Below are positions 49,001 through 60,427 of a stretch of DNA of 64,000 nucleotides, piece by piece. Every line of letters begins with the position of its first letter. Positions within the stretch are counted from its first letter, which is position 1. The stretch is taken from NCBI GenBank assembly GCA_005281725.1, contig SSBO01000012.1, positions 20,101,060 through 20,165,059 on the forward strand, given 5' to 3'. The notes under the pieces were generated by a model that saw only the letters and a program-made list of their open reading frames with translations, was not told the DNA's origin and did not search any database. Source of the stretch: Wuchereria bancrofti (taxonomy: Eukaryota > Nematoda > Chromadorea > Rhabditida > Onchocercidae). A program made the translations under genes and the position numbers.

Positions 49001-52000
49001 TATCTATATAATATATTCTGAAAGTATACTCTTACCATAATCTTGGAAGATTTTAGTCTTCGTTGTTAAATAAATTTTCATCTCGATATTTAGATTTGAA
49101 AATTCAAGCAAAGTTATGTGGAAATTCTGCACTCTTTCATGGCTTCTCATGCACATTTAATTTTGTGAGATTTGTTATTTGTTCTACTTTTTAATAAATT
49201 ATTATCGAGCGTTGTTTAGAGAAAGCATTAACTTATGAGTAAAATTTTTGTTTTTAGTCTTACATCATTTTTTTTTGTGCTCTTACTTCATCATTGTTTC
49301 GGCATATTTTTGATCCAGATTTTCTTGAAGGTATTTCTGATGGAAGCGATGATGACGATAATGCTACCGAGGATGAAATGACTTCGGATACATCTGGTAT
49401 CGAAAATGTGCTTCAAATTGGAAAATCTCCCAAGAAAAGTAGTCAGCAGGTTTAGCTTAATGAACATGATTGCAAAATTTTGTAAATTGGTTCTACTGAT
49501 TTGATAGTTGCGTAGTATTCACACATAAACACACATACACACATTTTTGATTTTTTATAGCACTATGAATAATTGGTAAAAATTTTAGTGGAAATGAACA
49601 TAGGATTTTATGAAGTGCAAATTTTATTTAATTAGAGGAAACTTTTTTACTTATTTAACGTAGTTCGGATGTTTATCCATTTTTAACTCAATCAATCTTC
49701 TCTCCACTTCTGAAATACTTCAGTACTTCAAGTTTCTTCTTTTTTAATAAATATAAATATTGCAAAGGTTCCAAACTAATGGTAAAATGTTTTTGCAGTC
49801 AACTAATAGTAACGATTTGTTTGAAAGTCAACCAGAAAATATCAGAACCGCAACTGCTTCAGCGATTGGTTCGGATCACTTAGATAGAAGTTTGCGAGAT
49901 TTTGGTGCATCATCCCAATATTCACTTTTTTCCTTTTCATCAAAAACTTCTTCGCAAATATCTGCTAATGAAACCTCTAATAGGTACGCCTCTTTTTCAG
50001 TTAAGCTACTTTAGTATTATGATAAAGAACCCTTGGACAGCTTTTTTTATTCTTATTGCATTATTAATTGTTTTAAAAGTAAGGGAAATAATCATGTGGA
50101 ATTTTCAGTTACGAAGGAAATCAGCTTTCTCAACAAGAAGATGACTGGATTGAAAATAAGGTTGTTGTTCAGAATGACATTAAATACTTTTCAGTATTCG
50201 TATTTTAATTTATTGCTGAACAAATTCTATATGTTCAACGTTATTTAGGAGGTAATCAACTGTGCACAGTGTTATGAAGTGGATATTGAGAGCGCCTGGA
50301 TCCCAAAAGGCCAACAAAAGTTTGTTCTTTTAAAAGATTAATTTTTCTTCGGTGAGCTGAAATTGACTTTAAATTATTTTCTAATGCTCTCATCTGTAAA
50401 GATTTATTTTGCTCTAAAATTTCGATTAACTGTGCTAATGACACCATAGTATATATATTTTTCAGAAAATAGTTTCATCTTCAAAGAAAAAAAAATGCAG
50501 CGATTTGATAATGCCTTTTTATACTGTATATTGTAACAGTTTTAACAAATATTTTTTGAATATTATTTGCAAAATTGGTGTCTTGTAGTAATTTAAAACC
50601 AGAATGTCCAAAAAGTGAACAGTGGTTGCGCCCTTCTAAACGCTTATCCCTACGAAAAAAGACCAATCAAATATGCGACATTGAACAGTCCTGCACTGCG
50701 GATTTTGGTTTGAGTCTTTTTTTTTTTTGCTTTTTCGAAGTTTTAGATCCATTATGAATAATTGCACCTTTTATGCCTTTGATTATTAAAATAATAATAT
50801 CGTGCATGTTCGCTTGAATCTGAAGCATTTCGTTATCACCTGATATATCTGATGAATGAAAATGTTCACATGAAGAGTGCAAGAAATTTGAAATTACATA
50901 TACCTGTTATATTTCTTATATATTTTTCTTTAGGTGAATCTATGGAAAATGGGTGTGAATTGAAAAATGAAACAATAGCTGAGCAGTTTTTCACCGAATC
51001 ATCCACTGAAAAACCCAGTTTTATTAATGTAAATCTCTTCTAGAAGTTTGATTTGACTTAATTGGATACTACTAGACTAATTAAAATTAATGAACAATTT
51101 TTCAGTATAAAAATACAAAAGAAAAGCTGGAAGAAACTTTTATTGACTCTTTGGTAACTCCATGGATCAGTGAAGTCGAACAAACAGATATTCATCATCT
51201 ATGCGTAATGTCTATGGAGATTCTTGCACTGTCATCTCGTGGAATGCCGATACCTGATCCACAACATGATAATGTTAGTTTTATAATATTTTAGTAATAT
51301 TTTTTAAATTTTAAATTATTAAATTTCTTCCAAGAATATTTTAATGTCATTGTTTTAGATTTTGGGAATATTTTACACAATTTCAATGGATGTTTGCATG
51401 CATGAAGAAATAAATACTGTGAGTGGTGTTTTGTTGAATATGGATGATGTGCTGCTGGCTGATATGGCTGGCAAAAATGAGTTTTATACTTTTGTTGCTT
51501 CTGAAATTGATCTGTTTGATGCTTTCGTCAGTGTTATTCGGAGGTTTGTTTTTGTCTGCTTCGGCTGCTTTTGAAAAAGTATTACTTTCTTTTGTTTTAA
51601 CATACTGTTAGAATTTCGTTTTAAATAAATTTAATTTTTCTTTTATTTTTCAATTTTTTTAGATAGAATTAAATGAAAGGTCATTTTAATAAGAAATACG
51701 TATCAAATAACAGAATTACAGGTACGACCCTGATATAGTTATTGGGTACAACACTCAGCGATATTCTTGGGGTTATCTCATTGAAAGATCGCTTGTCATT
51801 GGGCGAAACCTTCTATCGGAAATTTCACGCGTTCCTATCGGTGCACGTTCCACCCTTTTACTTTAATATCTAATTTCATAAAATTCTCAAAAAATCGTGT
51901 AACATGGTTAAATCTTTAATATTTAATTCATTCAATCAAAATTAAAAAATGTCGTAAAGGTATAGAAGCGCTAGGTTCAAAAGAATTAAAATGGGGAAGA

Positions 52001-55000
52001 AGAAACAGATCAGTATTATGATGATCTCAGAGATCCTTTGAACATTCTGCTTTATCATTTAGGTGAACTATAACCAGTAACAACTGCTTAATAATATGAT
52101 AAATTAGAGAATATTGATCAGTGCTCATCATATGATGCTATTTCGTGTAATATGCATTTTAATATAATGGGAAGCATTTTTTGAAATTTTCGGATCATCT
52201 TGCAGTTTTCAAAAATATATTGTCAATTAAAAATTTATTATGCTATATAAGTTTAATTTTTGCAGAGATCAATGATTATTATCGTCCTGGATTACAGAAA
52301 AAAAATCGGTGGGTAAAAGAGTTAGATCCAACTCCAAGAGGTAGAATACTTATAAATGTGTGGCGTATTCTTCGACATGAAGTTGCACTGAGGTTGGCTC
52401 CTTTTCATTTTATTTTTGAACATAAGAATTGTAGACTATTTTTTTCATCTTTTATTATGCGTTTACATACGCTTCGCCATTTTTACATAACCTCCTTTCA
52501 TTATATATCTCGTCAATTGTTCTTACCCATAAGTAATTATATTACTAACTGGTGCAAAAGTAATTGCGATCTTCATCGCCTTCCCTATGGAATATTCAAA
52601 AATATAAATTATAGTATTGTATGTCATTATATTGCACACTACTTTAATGCTAATTTCTGTCTTTTTTCCTACTATTGACTAATTAGTTATTATTTAGTTT
52701 GGGTAGGAAAATATATCAAACAAAAGCCAAATCAAACTGATTTTGTTTTTATTTTGATTTAAAAAATATGCTTTGAATGAGGAAGCAATTACTTTTATCA
52801 GGTATGAAATTTAATCTGGGAACTACTAACGCACTTGTGGTTAGTAGCGGTTCAAGAAATTCTTTTTGCTTTTTACTAGATATATATGTTAGAAATAGAC
52901 AACAGACTGTTAGTAATAATCATAATTCTAATTTCTCTATGTCATCACTTATCTTGCGATCTTTTTATATTTTCTGCAAATGCGAAACATATGAATGGAC
53001 CAAAGTTGTGGCTTTGGAGTGTTTTATTTTCGTATTTTATGTAATTACACTGATCGAATTGCAACTAAACTTTGATTATGTACACAAGAGTGGACAGCGA
53101 TCATCTGTGATGGTTGTATGGAAAAAAGTTCAAACTAATTTCTTTAAATTATTCGTGCGCTAGAAAAAGTCACTGTTTGATGAAAAAGTCAAATGTCACT
53201 ATTACAGTTTTCTAATTCTTAAGAATATCATTTAACTGAAATAGTATGCTTCTTTTGAACGATAATGCCCGATCACGCATAATAGTCAACATTTTAATGG
53301 ACAATAAAGTTTTGTTTATCTGCCATATTTATCTCTATGGAAATGTTCCACAACCAGCTGAGTGCAGAAACTATTTCAGGAATTCACAGATTCTAGAAAA
53401 AATTCATAGAACCACTGGTTTTTTCTAGAAAAAATTCATAGAACCAGAGCTTCTCAACTCTATAGTGCAGAATAAATATATTTTTTGTTAATATAAAATA
53501 CACCAACCTCTGATTAATGCATAGATTTAGTTTTAGTTCATTTGAATTTCATTGTCTAAAGTCTCAATTATTTTTGCACTAATATAATGCACTAATATGT
53601 TAGAAATGTTTTAAAAATGCACTGAATGAATTTTCCAGGAATTATACTATTTCAAATGTCGTTAATAGTGTTTTGAAGCGAAGATTTCCTCATTACAGCT
53701 TCTCAACTCTCTCAGATTGGATTTTATCGGGCGAAAGAGATTTGATGTAATTCTAATTTGTTTTTGAAGTATTGTGTCGTTCATTTGGCATAATTTCATC
53801 TGTTTAGAAAAGAGCAATGTACATGCAGTAACTTTTGAATAGCATTAAGCAGTTTTTATTTTTACTTCAAATATTATTTGGAAAATGTTTAGTATCCTCG
53901 TTCTGAAACATATGAAGTTGCATTGTCAATTAAATCTTTTGATTCTTTTACGATTGGATTTTTTCACGCGAACATCAGAAATGGCACGTCTTTATGGCAT
54001 ACAGGTAGTTTTAGTTTTAGCTATTTTGTACCTCTCTTACAATTCTATGATCTATGGGATCAATCATATTTTTAATTTAGTTCAATGAAGTATTGACACG
54101 TGGTTCGCAATTTCGTGTTGAATCAATGCTTTTACGTCTTGCACGTCGAGAAAAATATGTTGCTCCCAGTATCTCCCCTGCTCAAAGACAAGCGTGAGTT
54201 CCATCTTGTTTTGAAATGACGTGGTGCTTCATGGAAATTTCGCAAGTGCACTGCTGGTTTTTGCCCAGTTTTTTTTTTTTTTTTAATAATTTTTTTTCAG
54301 AATGTGTTCACCAGAAACATTGCCATTAACCATGGAGCCGGAGTCAGGTTTTTATCGTGATCCGGTTATTGTACTGGATTTTCAATCGCTTTATCCATCC
54401 ATTATTATCGCTTACAATTATTGCTTTACCACATGCTTTGGAAAAGTATCGCATATTGAAAATATTTGTACAGCGGATAAAATAATCGAATTTGGTGGTT
54501 TGGAATATAATTGTCCGGTTCGTTTGTATTATCTTCTCATCTATCTGTTAATTATATTTACGAAAACAATATTTCTTTTTTAATTAGTTAATTTTGCTTT
54601 CATTGCGTACTTTTTCTTGCTTTTATTGTTAAACGTGTTTAATCCGTTTCCTTTTTTCCTTTAAATCATTCCTTTTTTCCGCTCTTCTTCGTTTCTTAGA
54701 ACCGTCCATTACCGAATTTGGTGATTTGGAACAAACTACTGTCAATTGTTATTATCTTGTAAGATGTAATTAAACTTCTTTTTGATGAGGATCATAAGTT
54801 TTTTTTTAGATAGATGATATTGTTTTGATGTTTACCACCAACAAATTGCATGTATCCCCAACAGGAGCAATTTTTTGTCGAAAAGATGTTCGGAAAGGTT
54901 GCTTTTTTTCTAATTAACTTTAAATTTTCTGTTTAATTCAGGAATTTGATTTTTTAGTTCTGCATGAACGTCCTTTTTTAAAATTAATTTGTTGATAATT

Positions 55001-57939
55001 TAAGGTTTGATGCCAGTGATGCTTGAAGAAATTTTGGATACGAGAGTGATGGTGAAAAAAGCTGCAAAGGAATGCAAAAACGATAGAGTATGTTAAGTTT
55101 GCTTTTTTTGTGAACTGTTTAGTACAAATTTAAAAGTTAGTACATTTTTTGTTTGTGTGTCTTCTTTTTTTTTTTCTTGATATATTATTTAGGGACAAAA
55201 ATTATTAAAGCTGCAAAAGTTAAAATCGAAAGAATAGAAGCATGTAAAAGCTATACCTGAATTACTATTATCTTTGGGTGTAAGAAATTTTTGAATTTTA
55301 TTCGTGTATAATATTCTTTAAAGTATGTTTTTATTGATTGGAGATAACTTTTGCATACATCAGAGTATTATTCATAGTTTGATGAAAGTGGTGCGAAATT
55401 ACAATGCTAAGATGTCGTAATATATTTTTATGTCATAATGACTTTTAATTGCAATACCTGACTAGAAATTATTATTAAAAAGCAAGGAATCGATTTGAAA
55501 ATATAAACAAATCAAAATGTAGCAAATCAAGATTAAATATCTGAAAATCAAATATTTAATAAAAGAAAGCAAAATTTAAAAAATTTTCAAATTTGCTCAA
55601 ATTTCTTCTAAATAACATATTTTCTTTCAAATTTATATAATTTCTTCATAGCGACTGGCTCGTATATTGGAAGCACGACAAATGGCGTTGAAATTGATTG
55701 CAAATGTAACATATGGTTATTCAGCAGCAAATTTTAGTGGTCGTATGCCATGTGTTGAGGTGGCTGATGCCATAGTAGGCAAGGTTAGGCTTAAATTCTG
55801 TTTCGAAGCAATATAAATATGGTATTAATAGTCGGAAACTTTTTTTTTATTTTTATGTTATTTCAGGGGCGTGAAACTCTAGAGAGAGCTATGAAATTGG
55901 TTGGCAATGGAGCTTATGGAAATTCACGAGTGATTTATGGTGATACTGATAGCATGTTTGTAGTTTGTCCAGGTTTCTTTTTATTTCATTCTATAAATTA
56001 TAAATAAATGATTTTAGATAGCTGAGAATATAACTAAATACAATAATCATTGATGTATATGAGTATACTGTGAGGAAAGTTATTTCCTGAATGTATAGAA
56101 GGACTACTATTTTTATAGGAGAGTTTTGTTTTTTTTTTTCAGGCGCAACCCGAGCTGAAGCCTTCGATATTGGTAAGAAGATTGCTGATGATGTAACTAG
56201 AGCAAATCCAAATCCAGTAAAGCTAAAATTAGAAAAAATTATGCATCCCCTTATTTTGGAATCGAAAAAACGATACGTAGGAATGAGCTATGAAAGTATT
56301 AATGATGTGGAAGGTGTCTTCGATGCAAAAGGTATTGAAACAGTCCGGAGAGATACATGTCCGCTTGTTTCAAAGGTATTCTTTTTAGTGAACATATGGA
56401 AAATGGTTTTCTTCCCGATTTCTAGTTAATTTCGACAACATTAAAAAATAATAAGTGGTGTGGGAATACACAGGTTAAGCTAGAATTTGTCATCTTTTGT
56501 TTTCGTTTTTTCTTTTTTTTTCCTTTCTTTGATTACTTATCTTTTGCTATTTTCTACGTGCAACCACATTGTTGGATCTTGTTTTAGATTTTGGAAAAAA
56601 CTTTGCGTTTGCTTTTCATTAATGATATGGATCGAATGGTACGCTATTTGGATATTCAACTTTCTAATCTTTCGCAGCTCCCATTATCTGACTTTATCTT
56701 CAGTCGCGAATATCGCAAATCATACGCAGAAACTGCGGTTGTAGCGTCAAAAATGATAGCCGAGTGAGAATTGAGGGATTTTCTGTATTCTATAGTTTCA
56801 AGATGTTTAGGTATACGTAACATTTTTAAATTTTCCTTTTAGGAAAAGAAAAGCTATATGTCGACGTTATGAACCAGAAGTTGGTGAACGAGTTCCATAT
56901 GTAATTGTTTCCGGTGAACCAAAGAGCACTTTGATCTCATGCGTTCGTGAACCTGACGACTTCATTTTTGATCGTCGTTTAAAAATCAATTTCGAATATT
57001 ACATAAGACGCCAACTACTGCCTTCATTGCACCGAGCTCTTAACTTCGTCCCGCTAAAAATCGAATGGCATTGTCCTGTAACTGTTGGTTGCTACAAGTT
57101 TGTTTTTTATATAATTAAAACTTATTGTAGGCGTAGGAAGAATGGCCTTCATATCGGACATTATCTTTCTAAACACCAATAAACGAGTTAATTTTATTGC
57201 GGAACGAGAAGAATAAACACATTAATTTGTTGTTGCAATATTTTTGAGACTTAGTTATTTGTATTCCAGTTTAGTTGTTTAAGTTTATTGATCAATTTAT
57301 CATAAGCACTAATACCTTTCATTTCTAATGAGGGAATCAAATTTTAGTTGTGGAGCACTAGGTACACGATTATGGTGTAAAGATTGTATCGTTGATCCTA
57401 AAGCTCTTCTACTTGCTGTATGTAATTATTACTGGGAAAGACGCCTTCTTGCTCAGCTCAATGATAAATGCCGTAAATGTTTATGTAAGTTTATCTTATG
57501 TAACTTTCGCTGTTTCCCGGCAATTTTATTAGGTCAAAACGGTACAGAATTTTTAGTGATATGCTAACCACTGTCGTCATTTGTTAATTATACAGCATTA
57601 TGTGCAAGTAAGGTGCTAAATACCACTCCACTTTTTTATGTCAAATATATTCAAGTTAAGATGTGACGGGAACTATGCTTTTTTATTCTTCCTGATAATC
57701 TTAGCATCGCTTAGAATAAAATCATAGTTCTTTCAATATCATTAGTTTAAACTGTTAAGATTTTCGTACGAATTTGAGTTTTTCTTTTTCTTGCAGCATT
57801 ACGATCAATCAACATTGATTATAATAAATGTATCAATATGGCGTGCATTATCAAGCAAAAACGAATCTTTTTAAATCGTTCAGTGGCCGAGCTCGCAGTA
57901 CGATGTCATTTTTTAACAGGCGACAAATCTCTCCAGTAA
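46071..57939 (+). CDS. REV3: REV3, catalytic subunit of DNA polymerase zeta
   Basis: A translesion B-family polymerase of about 34 exons and 1450 residues. The N-terminal domain is in exons 46071-46200, 46406-46592, 46741-46815 and 47121-47290 ('VRNVTCDYYL', 'VHGVFPYI', 'YEAHIPYILQFFIDH'). Further exons run 47581-47623 to 51028, acidic and poorly conserved. The exonuclease-like region is 51106-51840, the palm and fingers 53639-56375. Motif A is 'VLDFQSLYPSI' (exon 54301-54517), 'NVTYGYSAANFSGRMPC' is in 55652-55783, and motif C is 'VIYGDTDSMFV' in 55867-55972, with both catalytic Asp positions kept. 'KKRYVG' follows in 56143-56375. Exon 56843-57097 joins in phase to 57348-57484 and 57797-57939, giving 'CYNC...CKDC' (CysA) and a CX2C...CX4C set (CysB, the iron-sulfur site). 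The long middle region of vertebrate REV3L is absent. The exon near 52000-52062 has an unresolved start. Confidence 0.93.
48364..48393 (+). repeat. Duplicated 5' end of a REV3 exon
   Basis: Matches 48171-48199, the acceptor and first bases of the exon starting at 48175 ('CTAACAATCCAGGATTGAA'), with a single substitution over about 29 bases. It lies in the next intron and is followed by stops, so it looks like a decoy exon start. Confidence 0.85.
52545..53510. mobile_element. Decayed mariner-like DNA transposon in a REV3 intron
   Basis: 52551-52568 reads GGTGCAAAAGTAATTGCG, preceded by CTAACT. This is the characteristic terminal inverted repeat of mariner elements (the Hsmar1/MADE1 type as I recall it). 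At 53261-53272 the codons for Asp-Asn-Ala-Arg fit the second catalytic Asp block ('DNARPH') of mariner transposases, in a short open frame with the same spacing afterwards. At 53501-53509 CACCAACCT resembles the opposite terminus, though eroded. About 0.97 kb against a usual 1.3 kb, so internally deleted. The larger open frames in the intron (52181-52678, 52777-53163) are not recognisable proteins. Confidence 0.6.
53391..53446. repeat. Short direct repeat near the mariner end
   Basis: TTCTAGAAAAAATTCATAGA plus a few more bases occurs twice, separated by about 8 bases, inside the decayed element. Confidence 0.8.
54700..54758 (+). pseudogene. Decayed partial copy of the REV3 motif-A exon end
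   Basis: This intronic stretch has an acceptor (TTTCTTAG) and donor (GTAAGA). It resembles 54486-54533 around 'CGAATTTGGTGGTTTGGAA' and 'TTGTATTATCTT'. Its 59-base length is not a multiple of three, so inclusion would shift the frame. Most likely a non-functional partial duplication. Confidence 0.45.
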
Positions 57940-60390
57940 ATTGATTAGGAATTTTAATATAGTTTTATTTGGCTATAATTTTGAAAAAATGTTATTTAGG
58001 AAATAGTATTCTTGTCATATGTTTTCTAATAGTGCCATTCATAATGTGATTTTTTACTGAACTATTTGGGTGATACCATTCTTATAGGTATTTTTATCAA
58101 AACTATCAGTAAATTTGTTTTAAAAAACATTGCTACAAAAAGTTTTTGTTTGCTCGTTAATTTTAGTGACCAATTATTGAGTTTTGCAGATGGATGAAAA
58201 AAATTTGAGGTGTTAAATGATTTCTTAAAAATGATTTATAGATATACATAATTTTGATATATTCTATAAGTTTATTTGATGGAATAGTTTTACATAATAT
58301 ATGCCCAAATTATAGCATAACTGATCACCGAATATATCCTTATTATATCCTTTTTGAGAAGATCTCTTCATGTATACATGTGTACAAGCTATTGACTGGG
58401 TTCGTCTATTCATGGCATAAAGCAACCTCCAGTTTGTTTAACATTTTTTATATTTGATAAAAATATGTAAATTATATTATGTATAACTTTTAACACTCAA
58501 AATTTCGCTCTTCCAGTTATTTCCAATTTTTTTCTGATCGTATGTTTGTAAGAGTATTAATTGTATTTAAAATTTTCTTGGATTTATAAAATTTTTATAG
58601 ATATATATTAGAGAATTGGTTTGTATGAAAGGAATTCATCCCTGTGTGATATGTTGGAACTGTGGTTTAGTTTGAGAATCATGCAACTAATTCATATTCT
58701 GTGCTATTCCTCTTCATAAACAGGAGAGTATCAATAAATCTAATATCAGATCTTCAGCTATTTGGTAATTTTCAAACATAGCAATCGTTAAAGCTTAAGG
58801 GAGGGGTTACAATCATCTCGAGGAAGTATTTGGAAATTTTAAATTAAAAGAAATTCTAGTTTATTCTGGTTTTTTTGTTTCAAAACAGCAAAAACAGGAA
58901 ACTAAGTCTTAGGAAAATGATGACCATATGGGAACTCTTGGTGGTGGTCATGTACAAATTCTAAAAAGTGATATTTGGAGAAAGGCTGAGTGAGAAATTT
59001 CAAAAAGTTACTGTAAAGAAGGAATTTTTGTAAAATATCGTACTAAAAAGATTTGGAGAAAAACGGAGATTATAGTAAATCTCTTTTTTCAAGTGAAGAT
59101 ATAATGGTTTGCTCAAGAAGTCTTTCAGAGATAAATTCGGAAAGTTCTGTCTTGACAAACTAATTAATTGTATGTATGCGATATTTGAAATCATTGCAGA
59201 ATAAGTTACACATAGAGCAAATCAATCATTACGAATAATTCTACAATAAATAATAATTTCATCCTTTCTAATTTCTGGGAATGTAACTGTTTGTAGGCGT
59301 CCGATTGCAACTATAATTTGTTGTTAACAACCAAAATGAATTTAATTCACATTGAAACCAAAAATTAAGTACTATCTTAAGTTTTGTGATTTTGAAAATC
59401 AAATATTTGTTTTCCTATTTTTATTATAGTTTTGTATTGTATTGCAATCGTTTCATTCTCCTCGAAGCAAAATATGCATTCAAAATTAGAAAATAATTTC
59501 ATCTGTTCATTTGTCATTCAATGATATTGGATTAAATGATAGTATCACATTTCCATTCCTTTTCTCTACCTGTTACTATCTCTCTCTCTCCCTTTCTCTT
59601 TATCATTTCGTTAAAACAAAATTTTTCTAAAATCTCTAAATGATGTTTGGAATTCTGGAAAGCTGCTGAAAATTTTGAAGCATTGATTGTAATTATGAAA
59701 CATTTCAAATTTGTAGTTTTCTTCTTCCTTTTTTCTGCAAAATTTGAAATAGAACAAATCAATTCATTTGTGTGAGATATTTCAAAAATAATAAAGTTTA
59801 ATCAATTTGATCTTAAATCATTTTATTTTACAATCAATTGAAAGGTAATCAATCGATTTTAAGTTAGCAGCAATTTTCAAATCCTTCAAAAAATTACCCT
59901 TTATCTACAACTCATAATTAATTCAACAAAGAAATTAATTTACCTTAAAAGCTAACATTTTACTGGGAAGTTTTTGGAGAACAAAAAACGAGTTCCATTA
60001 GTATGAGCAATTAATTATCCGAGATCTACCACTAAGATCATCTGAAAGAAAAAGAAGAGCGCGAAGTTAGTGTGATAATAATATAAGACGAAAAGTTGAT
60101 CGTATCAATCTTTGCTTATAAATCTTTTAATTATTCTTACAGATTGAAGACAGATCACTAGTTAGTAAGAAGGTTAATTTTAGGTAGTTAGGGAGTTAGT
60201 TAGGAAGTGCTCAAAACAACAAATTACATTGCGGTTTTAATCGATCATAAAATTTGAGTAAAACCAGTGTAGAAGAATTAGATTTTAGGATAAAGATGTA
60301 GGATAAGAGAGCTAGTGAAATTAACAAAAGGATGAAAAAGTGAGAATCTGATTCTGTACTTATCAGTTAGTTTTTTTTTTCTTTTTGGTG
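57940..60390. other. Intergenic region after REV3
   Basis: About 2.4 kb, AT-rich, no exon recognised on either strand. A (TC)n run lies at about 59578-59600. It could contain the missing N-terminal exon of the next gene, but no helicase Q-motif or Walker A codons were seen. Confidence 0.5.
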
Positions 60391-60400
60391 AATTTTCTAG
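60391..60400 (+). promoter_or_regulatory. Acceptor before the eIF4A-like gene
   Basis: AATTTTCTAG, preceded by a long T run, ends 27 bases before the ATG at 60428. Either a trans-splice site, or an internal acceptor: the bases between are open in the same frame as the gene. Confidence 0.5.
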
Positions 60401-60427
60401 AAATACTCCGGTATTTCAATTTCAAAA

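Noticed and set aside
52181..53163. 165- and 128-codon plus-strand frames
   Set aside because: The first overlaps a REV3 exon and then runs into intron; the second lies in the intron with the mariner remnant. Neither shows family motifs.
57131..57182. Apparent last REV3 exon ending at TAA
   Set aside because: It would need a 33-base intron and would remove the zinc-binding exons. Joining 57097 to 57348 is in phase and restores the conserved cysteines.
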